DNA from: an uncultured Spartobacteria bacterium
GTDB taxonomy: Bacteria > Verrucomicrobiota > Verrucomicrobiia > Chthoniobacterales > JAATET01
NCBI GenBank assembly: GCA_938011325.1
Contig: CALLUD010000030.1
Coordinates: forward strand, 21,501-85,500
DNA length: 64,000 nt
Direction: 5' to 3'
This document shows positions 44,006-52,807 of this stretch, piece by piece. The notes beneath the pieces are model-generated. The model was given only the letters and a program-made list of their open reading frames with translations, did no database searches and had not been told where the DNA came from. The position numbers and the translations under genes were made by a program. Positions within the stretch are counted from its first letter, which is position 1, and every line of letters begins with the position of its first letter.

Positions 44006-44746
44006 TCAGTGTCCTTTGCAGCACGCCTGCCCGGCACGCAGGCTCTGGAGTTCGGTCATCCAGAGCGGCGTAACCTGCGAAACCACGATCTGGTCGCCCG
44101 GATACAACCCATCGGCAATCTCGACGAGTTCGTCGTTGCGCGCGCCCGTCTCCACCGGCGTGCGGGCGAAGTAATCGCCATTCACCACGTAAACAAACTC
44201 ACCCTCCGCCGTTTTCAAAACCGCCGACGCCGGCACCGCCACGACCTCCTCGCCTGGCGGAAGCTCCACGATCGCGTGAATCATCGCCCCGGTCTCCAGA
44301 GGTGCATTCGTGCCGACAACAACCTCCCATTCACCAAAGGCCTCCGAAGGCGACTTCACGAGCTGCGTGATCGTCCCGGAAAACTCCGAGCCGTCCCGTG
44401 TGATCAATCTCGCGGATTGCCCGACGGAAAGCGCCGCCACGTCTTTCGTCGAAACCCATCCCGCCGCCTCCACGGGCGCGCCGGCATTCGCGACCCGTCG
44501 AAAGCCACCTTCTCCGTGAAGCACGTGCAACGGAATGCGCACCGTCGGCGCGAAACGTTGTTCCTCCACATCCGCGACCTCGATTTCAAGCGACTCCTGC
44601 ATGGCCGGAGGCAGGCAGACTCCGTGGCCGGATTTGAAAAACGCCTCGGTCGGCTCGCGTGCGACTTCCGCCGACGATTCGAGGGGGATCTTGTCGCAAC
44701 CAACGAGCGCGACAACAAATGCGAGAAGAACCTGTGGAGTTTTCAT
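44006..44746 (-). CDS. RND efflux periplasmic adaptor, short lipoprotein form
   Basis: A 246-residue membrane-fusion protein with a lipobox (LVGC at residues ~14-17). The beta-barrel part RIPLHVLHGEG...AGWVSTKDVAALSVGQSARL and the membrane-proximal domain VVAVPASAVLKTAEGEFVYVV are clear, but the alpha-hairpin and lipoyl halves seen in 350-500 residue HME adaptors are mostly missing. It ends with QACCKGH, a possible metal site. It overlaps the TolC-type gene by ATGA. Short forms like this exist in verrucomicrobial and other operons, so it may be functional. Confidence 0.85.
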   Translation of the reverse strand: MKTPQVLLAFVVALVGCDKIPLESSAEVAREPTEAFFKSGHGVCLPPAMQESLEIEVADVEEQRFAPTVRIPLHVLHGEGGFRRVANAGAPVEAAGWVSTKDVAALSVGQSARLITRDGSEFSGTITQLVKSPSEAFGEWEVVVGTNAPLETGAMIHAIVELPPGEEVVAVPASAVLKTAEGEFVYVVNGDYFARTPVETGARNDELVEIADGLYPGDQIVVSQVTPLWMTELQSLRAGQACCKGH

Positions 44747-46011
44747 TGGATCGGGGATCCGGTGAGAAGCTCGAGTTCGGCAAGCGCCGCAAGAGCGTCG
44801 GCGCGAGTGGCGTAGATGGATTCCAGAGCCGCGAGATAGCTCGACTGCACTTCGAGGTAGGTCGAGAGAGGAACGGCGCCGAGGCGGTAATGCCGGTCGG
44901 CGAGCTCGGCGGCCTCGCGAAGCTTCTCCGCAATCTTCGGATCCCAGCGCAAAATCTCTTGACGATGCATCTCGTATGCGGTCGCTGCTTCGCGAATCCG
45001 TCGTTCGATATCACGCTGCGTTACCATCAGCGCCGCCTGCGCCTGCATTTCCCGCGCTTTCGCGGCTTCGATGTTTCCCTCGTTTCGATTCCACAATGGC
45101 AGCGGTAGTGAGACCGCCATCGCGGCACGCGTCTCCTGCTCGCCGGCAAATTCCTGCTCGACCGTCGGTCCCGTGGTGATGCTCGGCCAGCGCTCGTTCT
45201 CCGCGAGACGCACCTGGAAGCCCTGCTGCTCGAGCTCGGTTTCCTGCCGGAGCAATTCGAAATTGCCGGTCACCGCGCGCTTGAGCAGCTCGTTGATCGG
45301 CGGCAGCTCGGGAAATTTCATCTCCGGCTCCGCGATGCGAACCGGCTCGGCGAGCATGCGGCCGCGAAGCTGGTTCAACTCGAGCAATGCCGACTGCGCC
45401 GCCTTTGCGGCCTCCGCCTCCTCCCGCTTGAGCTGAAGCACCGAAGCCTCGATGGCACGGCCTTCCAGCTGAGGCGTAATGCCCGAGGGGTCGCGTTGAA
45501 AAAGTGTATTCACCAGCTCTTCGCCCCGTCTCGCCACCTCGGAAGCCGCCACCTGCCGCTCCTGTGCGGCCAGCAGTGCCAGTGCCTTTTGCCGAACCGC
45601 AGCCGCCAGCGAACGGCGAAATTGTTCGAGTCCCTGCTCGGCGAGCTTCACCCGGCGATCCGCAATCGCCTTTCGCAGCGAAACGCGACCGGGCCATTCG
45701 AATGTTTGTTGAACCGTCGCCGCCCAGATCACTCCCGACGCATCGAGCCCATCTCCCACCGCCCGCTTTCCGCCAAGCTCCCCGGCGATCTCGGGATTGG
45801 CCCACGCCACGGCGGTGTGGCGCTCCCCTTTGGCTGCGGCGATCTCCGCTTCGTAAAACTTTATCTCGGGATTTTCGGCCAGTGCGGACGCGACCAGCTC
45901 ATCGATGCTCACGAGCTTCGGTTGCGCTACCGTTTCCTCCGCACGTCCCGACGTGGCACAAATCCCCAGCGCCACGAGAGAAAACAGACTTCTCCACATC
46001 GGACGCCTCAT
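44743..46011 (-). CDS. TolC family outer membrane efflux protein
   Basis: A 422-residue outer-membrane channel of the CzcC/TolC family with a signal peptide (RRPMWRSLFSLVALGICATSGRA). The two OEP repeats are seen: SIDELVASALAENPEIK with GELGGKRAVGDG and coiled helices, and later LPLPLWNRNEGNIEAAKAR with EAAELADRHYRLGAVPLSTYLEVQ. The ATG at 46011 has GGGGAAG just upstream and overlaps the previous gene by ATGA; the longer start at 46032 is less likely. It forms the tripartite pump with the two genes below. Confidence 0.9.
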   Translation of the reverse strand: MRRPMWRSLFSLVALGICATSGRAEETVAQPKLVSIDELVASALAENPEIKFYEAEIAAAKGERHTAVAWANPEIAGELGGKRAVGDGLDASGVIWAATVQQTFEWPGRVSLRKAIADRRVKLAEQGLEQFRRSLAAAVRQKALALLAAQERQVAASEVARRGEELVNTLFQRDPSGITPQLEGRAIEASVLQLKREEAEAAKAAQSALLELNQLRGRMLAEPVRIAEPEMKFPELPPINELLKRAVTGNFELLRQETELEQQGFQVRLAENERWPSITTGPTVEQEFAGEQETRAAMAVSLPLPLWNRNEGNIEAAKAREMQAQAALMVTQRDIERRIREAATAYEMHRQEILRWDPKIAEKLREAAELADRHYRLGAVPLSTYLEVQSSYLAALESIYATRADALAALAELELLTGSPIQ

Positions 46012-46430
46012 ATCTTCCCCGTTGAAGTGCATTCACGGTGCGAGCCGCCGTGATAGGCGATCCGCACTGCGGCGGCCTTGCGCACCTCGCTCATCGGAAA
46101 GGTCACGACAAACGTGCCGGTGGTTCGTCTTCCTCCGCCCGGACGCGGGCTTACCGAATGAATGGCCTGCGACTTTTCCAGAACCACACGACCCGCCCCG
46201 TCGAGCAGCTGCACATCGACATGTGCTTGTCGTTGAAAAAGCGACGCGCTGGTCCGGCCCGAAACGTAAAGCTGGTTGCTGTGTGTCCGCACCTGCGACG
46301 CGATCACGTGAGGGCTTGTATGGAGGGTGCGGTGGTCGCCGGAACTTTTTGCCGAATGTGACGGCGCTCCCATCGCAATCAGCGAGGTGCCGAGGAGAAT
46401 GAAAATGGAAATTTTGAATGGATGCATCAT
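46008..46430 (-). CDS. Secreted hypothetical protein of the efflux operon
   Basis: A 140-residue protein with a signal peptide (HPFKISIFILLGTSLIAMGA) and a beta-strand-rich mature part (SNQLYVSGRTSASLFQRQAH, VDVQLLDGAGRVVLEKSQ, TGTFVVTFP) that ends with a His/Cys pair (GGSHREC). It resembles a small beta-sandwich; no family was recognised. Two adjacent ATGs (46430 and 46427) can start it; it overlaps the TolC-type gene by ATGA, which supports a role in the metal efflux system. Confidence 0.75.
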   Translation of the reverse strand: MMHPFKISIFILLGTSLIAMGAPSHSAKSSGDHRTLHTSPHVIASQVRTHSNQLYVSGRTSASLFQRQAHVDVQLLDGAGRVVLEKSQAIHSVSPRPGGGRRTTGTFVVTFPMSEVRKAAAVRIAYHGGSHRECTSTGKI

Positions 46431-46535
46431 GGTCCTGCCGGAACGGGAAAGCCCCGAAAGCAATGTGTGATCCCGCCGGTCCCGCGAGAGACGACGGCAG
46501 GCTTCGACATGCGGGCGCAATTCGCCCGCCGTTCC

Positions 46536-46886
46536 TCAGGACAGTTGAGGCGGATGCTCGATCTGCCGCACCGGAGTATCCGGCACGCGATCCGCGCTCA
46601 GGAATGCCCTGCCAGCAACCGCCAGCGGAGCAATCGGATTTTGAAAGGGAACCACCACAACTGCGGCGTGTCCGCAAATGGAAAGGCAGCAGCCCGCGTC
46701 GTCGGGAGCGGATTCCGATGAGTGATCATCCGCGTCGCCGGCCGTCACACAACACGTCACGGCTCCGGCCATCTCCGCAAAACAATAAAGACTCTGCGCG
46801 AAGAAAAGACTCGCGACCAACACGCCGCAAAGCGTCAGCCAGTCTCTCCGCACAAGGGTCATCGTCGGGTTCAGTAGCTTCGCCAC
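46536..46886 (-). CDS. Cysteine-rich membrane/secreted protein of the efflux operon
   Basis: A ~116-residue protein (GTG at 46886; an ATG at 46862 is also possible) with one N-terminal hydrophobic segment (WLTLCGVLVASLFFAQSLYC) and cysteine pairs: AVTCCVTAGDADDHSSES, then GCCLSICGH. The CC, CxxxCGH pattern suits metal binding. A perfect -35 TTGACA lies at 46899-46894 with only a weak -10 (TACTGA) 17 bases on, possibly the operon promoter. No named family. Confidence 0.65.
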   Translation of the reverse strand: MAKLLNPTMTLVRRDWLTLCGVLVASLFFAQSLYCFAEMAGAVTCCVTAGDADDHSSESAPDDAGCCLSICGHAAVVVVPFQNPIAPLAVAGRAFLSADRVPDTPVRQIEHPPQLS

Positions 46887-46948
46887 GTCCCGCTGTCAAT
46901 ATGCGCCGTGTCGAAGCCTCCAGCTCTAACGCGATACACGCGCAGGAC

Positions 46949-47395
46949 CTACAACTCGAAATGCGGTATCAGTTCGTTGGCAGGACGACCGACGAGGTCC
47001 TTGTTGAGATTTATCGCGAGACGGTCCTGCCACTCCGCCGCCACGCCAACGAGAATCTCCTGATTCACCGTGCTTGGTGCCGCGAAGGCCCATCGTCTGG
47101 GCTGTCGCTCGACCAGAAGGGCGTTGATGTGCTCCGCAATCGAGACACACGCGCGTCGCTCGACCTCATGTTTCAGACTGGCTCGCTCTGCGATTGATTG
47201 ACCGGCCCCCGCACTTCCCTGATTCGGAAAGGCCCCGGCCTGATCCGTGTAGCGCTCGGAGATCTTTTTGTGCGGCTCGATCGGCATGTAGGCATCGATC
47301 AAACGCACGGCGAGGCCGCGACCGTCGGGATGTCGCACCTCGTAGGCCTTGAACTGGCCACGATCGGCGAGAAGGAGGAGATCAGGAGATTTCAT
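46949..47395 (-). CDS. Host-attachment-protein family (AtsE-like)
   Basis: A 148-residue protein resembling the 'protein required for attachment to host cells' family: LLLLADRGQFKAYEVRHPDGRG at the start, then ERYTDQAGAFPNQGSAGAG, SLKHEVERRACVSIAEHINA, FAAPSTVNQEILVGV and the ending INLNKDLVGRPANELIPHFEL. The order (strand, heptad-like helix, AP motif, DL) follows the family. Despite the name, its biochemical role is unknown and it is widespread in free-living bacteria. ATG at 47395 has GGAGGAG nearby upstream. Confidence 0.8.
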   Translation of the reverse strand: MKSPDLLLLADRGQFKAYEVRHPDGRGLAVRLIDAYMPIEPHKKISERYTDQAGAFPNQGSAGAGQSIAERASLKHEVERRACVSIAEHINALLVERQPRRWAFAAPSTVNQEILVGVAAEWQDRLAINLNKDLVGRPANELIPHFEL

Positions 47396-47474
47396 GCGGA
47401 GAGTCTTGTTGTCAGTTGGAGCGTCACTGAGGTTTTCGAAAAGGTTCGTGCGAACCGGGATTGACGGCCGTTTC

Positions 47475-48632
47475 TCACGGCTGGAGCACGACCTTCACGC
47501 AGTCGTCCTCTTTCTTTGCAAAGATTTCGTAGCCGCGCGCGGCATCCGTCAGCGGCAACCGGTGCGTAATGATGTCGTCGAGCGTGATGCGCCCGTCCAC
47601 GACCCACCCGATCAGCTCGTCGATGACGGGTTGCACCGTGGCCTGCCCAAGATGAATGTGCAGCCCTTTGTCAAAGATCTGGCCAACTGGAAAGTTGTCG
47701 TAGGGCATGCCGTAAACGCCGAGAACACTCACATGCCCGCCGCGCCGCACGGCACTGATGGCCGTTTCAAGTGGCTTTGTGCTGCCCATCTGCGCATGCA
47801 CGATATTCGCAAGTCGGTCCTTCAAGGTGCGGTTCGCCTCGAGCCCGACCGCATCGATGCAGACATCCGCTCCACGGCCATCCGTAAGATTGCGAATTGC
47901 CTCCGCGACATCCTGCTCCGAGGCATCGATGGTTTCCGCACCGGCCGACCTGCGCGCCATCTCCAGGCGATACGGCACGATGTCGACGCCGATCACGCGC
48001 TCCGCGCCAAAGATCCGCGCGACCTTCTGCGCCATCAGCCCCACGGGCCCGCAGCCAAACACCGCGACCGTGTCGCCCGGCTGCACGTTTGCCCATTTCA
48101 CTCCGCAGTATCCGGTCGGAAAAATGTCCGTAAGGAAAAGGAGCTGCTCGTCGCTGAATCCCTCCGGCGCCTTTCGCGGCCCGCAGTTTGCATAGGGCAC
48201 GCGCACATATTCCGCCTGTCCTCCATCAAATCCCCCATCAAGGTCCGTGTAGCCAAATAGAGCGCCGCCCTTCTCCTTCAGCACTCCGCCCTCGGGACCG
48301 TAGTTCTCCACGTTCGACTCTTCGCAATGGGTCGGCAGCCCGTGATCGCAGAAAAAACAGTGCCCACACGCGATCGGAAACGGCACGATCACACGGTCTC
48401 CCTTTTGCACGCTCGTCACTTCCGGCCCCGTTTCCTCGACAATGCCCATGAATTCGTGCCCCAGCACCATCGGCCGCTTTTGCGGCAGGAAACCATTGTA
48501 GATGTGCAGGTCCGAACCGCAGATCGCCGTGGAGGTTACTTTGAGAATGATGTCCTGCGGATCCTTCAGTTCAGGATCGTCGACGGATTCGACGCGCACA
48601 TCTCCGGGTTTGTGAAAAACAGTGGCCTTCAT
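47475..48632 (-). CDS. Zinc-dependent alcohol dehydrogenase (formaldehyde dehydrogenase type)
   Basis: A 385-residue medium-chain dehydrogenase. Catalytic zinc ligands are in AICGSDLHIYNG (Cys), GHEFMGIVEETG (His/Glu) and the later SPACGKCFFCDH-like CGHCFFCDHGLPTHCEE structural zinc group of four cysteines. The NAD-binding loop is AVFGCGPVGLMAQKVARIFG. Sequence pattern and length resemble glutathione-independent formaldehyde dehydrogenase and related threonine-type enzymes. Start ATG at 48632; it is a stand-alone gene. Confidence 0.9.
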   Translation of the reverse strand: MKATVFHKPGDVRVESVDDPELKDPQDIILKVTSTAICGSDLHIYNGFLPQKRPMVLGHEFMGIVEETGPEVTSVQKGDRVIVPFPIACGHCFFCDHGLPTHCEESNVENYGPEGGVLKEKGGALFGYTDLDGGFDGGQAEYVRVPYANCGPRKAPEGFSDEQLLFLTDIFPTGYCGVKWANVQPGDTVAVFGCGPVGLMAQKVARIFGAERVIGVDIVPYRLEMARRSAGAETIDASEQDVAEAIRNLTDGRGADVCIDAVGLEANRTLKDRLANIVHAQMGSTKPLETAISAVRRGGHVSVLGVYGMPYDNFPVGQIFDKGLHIHLGQATVQPVIDELIGWVVDGRITLDDIITHRLPLTDAARGYEIFAKKEDDCVKVVLQP

Positions 48633-48762
48633 CTTGCGGAGGGATCGGGTGACGCGACAGCGCACGCGTCCAGCGATTCCCTGAGCGAAGACTCGGGCTG
48701 GCTGCGGGCGGCCTGCTGTCCGGTCTTTCCGTTCGAACGCACATCTGAAACACTCCGTCGCA

Positions 48763-49518
48763 ATGCGGCTGCTGGCGTCGGTTTTGTTGTTCGGGTTTCT
48801 CGAGATGGCCCTCATCGCCGCGATCATCCTGGTCGGACGCCGCACGGAGAAAATTACTCGCGCGCCGGCACTCGATGTCGCCGTCAGTGCGCTCACCTGG
48901 ATTCCGTGGGCATTTTCGTTCTGGCTCGCGGGATGGGTCGGGCTGCTCGGCTGCGTGCTCGGGCAGATCGGTGCGATGCAGCTCTTTTGCGTGTGGCACG
49001 CAAAGGTGACCGGACGCTCCGGCCAGCGCATCGCGCGCACGCTCAACCGGCTCACCAGCCCGTTCGCAAATCACTTTGCCCTGTTCGCCACGCTCCCGGC
49101 GCTGCCCGCGTTTTTGCTGATCCGGTTCTCGCAGCTCACGACCTACCCGATCCTCGTGCGCACCGTGCGACTCCCGCCCTACGACCACGCCGGTTGGGTG
49201 AACGTCTCGCGGCAGAAGTTTCACGGGCTGGTCGGCCACGATCTCGTCTGGTGCCTGTATTGCGACTGGATGACCGGCATTTACTCGCTCGGCGGAGAGA
49301 TGCTGCGCAACCTCGAGAGTTTTTGGTGCCCGATCCGTTTCTATCCCGGCAAGAAGTGCGAGAACTGCAAACTCGACTTTCCGGACATCCCCGCGTGGGT
49401 GCCCGCTGATGGCTCGGTCGAGGACGTCGAGCGCAAGTTGATCGAGAAATACGACGGCCGCCGCTGGAACTCGTGGTGGTCGCATCCCGACCGCAGGAAC
49501 GAGAATCCGCCGTCATGA
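48763..49518 (+). CDS. Hypothetical membrane protein with Cys-rich C-terminal half
   Basis: A 251-residue protein with three to four hydrophobic segments (~1-24, 40-75, 95-125) and a cytosolic or extracytosolic C-terminal part containing WCLYCDWMTGIYSLGGEM, ESFWCPIRFYPGKKCENCK and DFPDIPAWVPADG. The cysteine spacing (CLYC, CENC) suggests a metal or cluster site. No named family was recognised, but the motif-like density suggests a conserved protein. It overlaps the next gene by ATGA. Confidence 0.8.
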   Translation: MRLLASVLLFGFLEMALIAAIILVGRRTEKITRAPALDVAVSALTWIPWAFSFWLAGWVGLLGCVLGQIGAMQLFCVWHAKVTGRSGQRIARTLNRLTSPFANHFALFATLPALPAFLLIRFSQLTTYPILVRTVRLPPYDHAGWVNVSRQKFHGLVGHDLVWCLYCDWMTGIYSLGGEMLRNLESFWCPIRFYPGKKCENCKLDFPDIPAWVPADGSVEDVERKLIEKYDGRRWNSWWSHPDRRNENPPS

Positions 49519-49877
49519 GCGAGAGCACGCCACCGCCGCTGCCTCCTGTCCCGGCGAAAAATCGGGGCATCCTGATCACGCTCATCGTGCTGAATTTCCT
49601 GCAGGTCGCCTCCCTGCCCCCGTGGTTGCTGATGGCGGGCCTTTCGGTAATGGCCTTCGACGCTCCCGGCTCGCAGAACATGTGGCAGCCGTGGGCGTTC
49701 GTGCTGGCCATATGGTCCTATCCGCTGTGGCTCATCGCAGCCGATGTCGCGGCGTGGATGTTTTACGCCTTTCGCAAAAGAATCATCGCGCTCGTCATCA
49801 CCATCATCTTTTCGCTCCCCGCCATCGCACTTGTCGGGCTCATGGTGGCGGGTTGGGTCTCCGGCTGGTTTTTGTAA
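49515..49877 (+). CDS. Small membrane protein, three predicted helices
   Basis: A 120-residue protein: a proline-rich N-terminus (SESTPPPLPPVPAKN) followed by three hydrophobic segments (~18-40, 57-78, 88-115). It overlaps the preceding Cys-rich membrane protein by ATGA and is probably its partner. No family recognised. Confidence 0.75.
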   Translation: MSESTPPPLPPVPAKNRGILITLIVLNFLQVASLPPWLLMAGLSVMAFDAPGSQNMWQPWAFVLAIWSYPLWLIAADVAAWMFYAFRKRIIALVITIIFSLPAIALVGLMVAGWVSGWFL

Positions 49878-49913
49878 AGACGCATCGCCTGTGCGACATG
49901 CGATCCTCCGGAT

Positions 49914-50102
49914 ATGAGCATTCCGGAAAAAGACCGCCGCGACAGCCTCATGGACGATGCATGGCGTCCGGAGGAGAAGGCCATCGCCGCAGCCGCGGAA
50001 AATCCCACCGAGTTCCCACAACCCGGTCGTGGAGCTTCCTCCGACTTCGTTCCCCTCCCCGAGGAAACGCGCGAGGTCGACGGGGAAAACGAGACTCAGT
50101 AG
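49914..50102 (+). CDS. Small acidic hypothetical protein
   Basis: A 62-residue acidic protein (SIPEKDRRDSLMDDAWRPEE start, ending REVDGENETQ), with no hydrophobic segment. Its codon and amino acid use look coding, and it runs into the end of the convergent gene at 50096 by 7 bases. No SD is obvious before its ATG. Likely but not certain. Confidence 0.5.
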   Translation: MSIPEKDRRDSLMDDAWRPEEKAIAAAAENPTEFPQPGRGASSDFVPLPEETREVDGENETQ

Positions 50103-50521
50103 CTGTCGGCGTCGACCTTCAGATCGTTCGTGTCGGAGATGAGCCAGGCGCCGTCGCGCTGCTTCAGGGTTACGGTGAAAGAGTGCACCAGATCATCCCC
50201 GCGACTCGTCATGGTGACCTCCGCCTTGTCGCCATCCACGCTTGGATCGGACGCCGTGAAACCCTGGTCCGGATAATCCTGTCCGCAGATGATCGGGTCC
50301 GACTCGAAGCCCATGTCGATCATCTTCCGGTATGCGGCCTTGAACGAGTCGGTCACCATTGGCGAGTCGAGCACGTAGGCATTGGTGTCGCCCTTCGCGA
50401 GCAACACTTTCATATAGCCGTCGTAAAACTCCTGCGCCACCTCCTTGGGACCTTCGTCGGCAGCACGCGCTGCTCCGAGGCCCGCCAGCGCGATCACGAG
50501 CAGAAATGCAAAGGTGCGCAT
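50096..50521 (-). CDS. Secreted hypothetical protein (DUF3828/NTF2-like)
   Basis: A 141-residue secreted protein: signal peptide RTFAFLLVIALAGLGAARA, then KEVAQEFYDGYMKVLLAKGD, ASDPSVDGDKAEVTMTSRG and a conserved-looking end (HSFTVTLKQRDGAWLISDTN). Domain shape is that of DUF3828/NTF2-like ligand-binding proteins. The start at 50521 leaves the signal peptide at the N-terminus. Confidence 0.75.
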   Translation of the reverse strand: MRTFAFLLVIALAGLGAARAADEGPKEVAQEFYDGYMKVLLAKGDTNAYVLDSPMVTDSFKAAYRKMIDMGFESDPIICGQDYPDQGFTASDPSVDGDKAEVTMTSRGDDLVHSFTVTLKQRDGAWLISDTNDLKVDADSY

Positions 50522-50552
50522 GTCGGAAGCAAAGCCCGATCGAATCCCCCGG

Positions 50553-51143
50553 TCAATCTCCGTGAAGCGTCTCGCCTCGCTCGAGCATCGCGACGAACTT
50601 TTCAATCCGTTTCGCACGCGTGGCCGGGCTCTTCACCGTTTGCAGGCGGAACAGGATCGCGTAGCGGTTTCGCGAATTCAGTGTCGCAAAGAATGCCTCA
50701 GCCTTCGGGCTTGCCGCCAGGGCTTCCTCGAGGTCCGGCGGCACCGTTGCGGTCCTTGGCGGGTCGTAGGCGGCATCCCAGCGCCCGTTTGCCTTCGCCT
50801 CCTCGATCGCGGCCATGCCGGCGGGCTGCATCTCCCCGCTCGCGATCAAGTCGAGCGCCTTTTCGCGATTGATCCTCGACCAGATGCTGTCACGCCGGCG
50901 GGGGACAAACCGCTGCGCGAAGAACGTGTCGTCGATCCGTTTGGCCTGGCCATCGATCCACCCGTAACAAAGCGCGATGGTCACCGCCTCGTCCCGCGAC
51001 ACGGAGCGCACGCCGCTTCCCTTCCTCGCAAACTTCAACCAGAGGCCGTCACTCGTCGCGTGATTCTTCGCGAGCCAGGTGCGCCACGCATCGGCGCTGG
51101 CAAAGCCTCGTGTCGGGAGTTCCGGCTTCCCGCTTTTACCCAT
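50553..51143 (-). CDS. YdeI/OmpD-associated family protein
   Basis: A 196-residue protein of the YdeI (bacteriocin-protection) family: ASADAWRTWLAKNHATSDGLW at the N-terminus, VTIALCYGWIDGQAKRIDD, RFVPRRRDSIWSRINREKA, and the C-terminal FATLNSRNRYAILFRLQTVK. Function is poorly known. Its ATG lies inside the end of the esterase gene (8-base overlap), so the two are co-translated. Confidence 0.9.
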   Translation of the reverse strand: MGKSGKPELPTRGFASADAWRTWLAKNHATSDGLWLKFARKGSGVRSVSRDEAVTIALCYGWIDGQAKRIDDTFFAQRFVPRRRDSIWSRINREKALDLIASGEMQPAGMAAIEEAKANGRWDAAYDPPRTATVPPDLEEALAASPKAEAFFATLNSRNRYAILFRLQTVKSPATRAKRIEKFVAMLERGETLHGD

Positions 51144-51960
51144 CGGCTCGATCGAAGAACTTCGAAAAGAAGAGCATCTGGTAGTCGATCGCGTTTCGCC
51201 AGTAGTCCCAGTCGTGGCGGCCCGGTCGCTCCGTGTAATCGTGAGCAACCTTCTGCTCGAGCAGCTGCTGATGCAACGCGCGGTTCACATCGATGAAAAA
51301 GTCGTCCACGCCGCATTCGATCGCGATCGCCAGCTGGCCATCCTTCAGCGAACGGGCCTGATTGATCACCGTCAGTTCCTCCCAGCGCTCGGGATGATCT
51401 TCGATCGTGCCGATTGCCCGCTTGATCTCCCACTCGTTCGGGAACGGGCGAATATCCACGCCGCCGCTCATGCTGCCGACCGCGCCAAAGACATCGGGAT
51501 GCCGGATCGCGAGAAACATCGCCCCGTGCCCGCCCATGCTCAGACCCGTGATCGCGCGCCCTTTCGGTCCTTTGATCGTTTTGAACCGGTCATCGACGAA
51601 CTTCACCAGCTCGTCGGAAACGAACGTCTCGAACTGCATTTCCGGAACCTCCGGACTGTCGAAATACCAGCTGTTGTCGCCATCCGGGCAGACGACGAGC
51701 ACTCCGTATTGATCCGCAAGCTCGCCAATCTTCGTGCGCTCCGGCCAGGCGGTATCGTCGTCCGCAAAGCCGTGAAGCAGATACACCACCGGCACCGGCT
51801 TCGACGAATTGCGGTAGCCATCCGGCACCAGCATGGAAACGGAGATCGACCGTCCCATCGCCTTGCTGGGAACGGAACCTCGTTTCAGCTCGAACGCCTG
51901 CGAGCCAGCAAGCGCGGTCCAGAAAATCCAAAAAAACGCGAAAACAACTCGGTAACTCAT
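51136..51960 (-). CDS. Secreted esterase (alpha/beta hydrolase, D-family)
   Basis: A 274-residue esterase with a signal peptide (residues ~1-22). The Esterase-D/tributyrin-esterase plan is visible: VVYLLHGFADDDTAWPERTK (oxyanion), the nucleophile elbow TGLSMGGHGAM, an acid in GVDDFFIDVN, and the catalytic His in ERPGRHDWDYWRNA. Likely acts on acetylated or feruloylated substrates in the periplasm or outside the cell. Co-transcribed with the YdeI-family gene. Confidence 0.9.
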   Translation of the reverse strand: MSYRVVFAFFWIFWTALAGSQAFELKRGSVPSKAMGRSISVSMLVPDGYRNSSKPVPVVYLLHGFADDDTAWPERTKIGELADQYGVLVVCPDGDNSWYFDSPEVPEMQFETFVSDELVKFVDDRFKTIKGPKGRAITGLSMGGHGAMFLAIRHPDVFGAVGSMSGGVDIRPFPNEWEIKRAIGTIEDHPERWEELTVINQARSLKDGQLAIAIECGVDDFFIDVNRALHQQLLEQKVAHDYTERPGRHDWDYWRNAIDYQMLFFSKFFDRADG

Positions 51961-52086
51961 GCGGGGCGGCTTTTATTCGAAGGGGGTGACTTGGTTGCCC
52001 GCATGCTAGCCAACCGAGCAGCGACACGCACGATTTTCCCCGCATCGTTCGGAACCATCCGCGCGGCCAGATGCGAACGGGAGACG

Positions 52087-52764
52087 ATGAAGCAGCTGGA
52101 CGACGGCCTCTGGATTCTGAGCTATCCGCTGAAGATGCTCGGCGCGGACTTGCAACGAAACGTTACGGTCATGCAACTCGCGTCCGGGCAGCTCGTGATT
52201 CACTCCACCGCGCCTTTTTCGACCGCCGACGTCACCGCCATCTCGTCCCGCGGTCAGCCGGGCTGGCTGGCCGAGGCCATGCTGCACCACGACACCTACG
52301 CACGCGAGGGCCGCCTCGCGTTTCCGCACATTCCCTATCTGGCTCCCGCCGGCTTCTCGGACCATGTGAATTTTCCCGTCGAACCCCTCCTCCCCCCGCC
52401 GCGCCAATGGGAGGGACAAGTCGACGTGCTCAAAATCGAAGGCAACCCCTCCTACGGCGAGCACGTCTTTTTTCATCGAGCGAGCGGGACGCTTGTTGTT
52501 GCCGACCTCGCCTTCAATTTTCCCGGCAACGAACCGCTCTGGAAGGAACTGATCCTTCGCGCGGCGATTGGCGCCGACCATGAGCCCGGCATGTCGCGGC
52601 CATTTCGCTTCACGATCCAGGACGAGGACGCTTTCAAGGAGTCCGCCCGCCGCATGATGGAATGGGACTTCGACCGCGTCATCGTCGGCCACGGCGACCC
52701 GATTCAGACAGGAGGCAAAGCGAAAATCGCCTCGATGCTCGTGGACGCCGGTCTGCTCGATTGA
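52087..52764 (+). CDS. DUF4336 family (metallo-beta-lactamase-like) protein
   Basis: A 225-residue protein: LWILSYPLKMLGADLQRNVT, GQLVIHSTAPFS, then FPHIPYLAPAGFSDHVNFPV and ADLAFNFPGNEP and RVIVGHGDPI. This follows DUF4336, a beta-lactamase-fold family in which several metal histidines of the HxHxDH motif are missing. No secretion signal. It precedes guaB by 43 bases. Confidence 0.82.
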   Translation: MKQLDDGLWILSYPLKMLGADLQRNVTVMQLASGQLVIHSTAPFSTADVTAISSRGQPGWLAEAMLHHDTYAREGRLAFPHIPYLAPAGFSDHVNFPVEPLLPPPRQWEGQVDVLKIEGNPSYGEHVFFHRASGTLVVADLAFNFPGNEPLWKELILRAAIGADHEPGMSRPFRFTIQDEDAFKESARRMMEWDFDRVIVGHGDPIQTGGKAKIASMLVDAGLLD

Positions 52765-52807
52765 TTTTCTTCCTTGAGCGATTCGCGGCGGCTGGGCAGC
52801 ATTTGAC

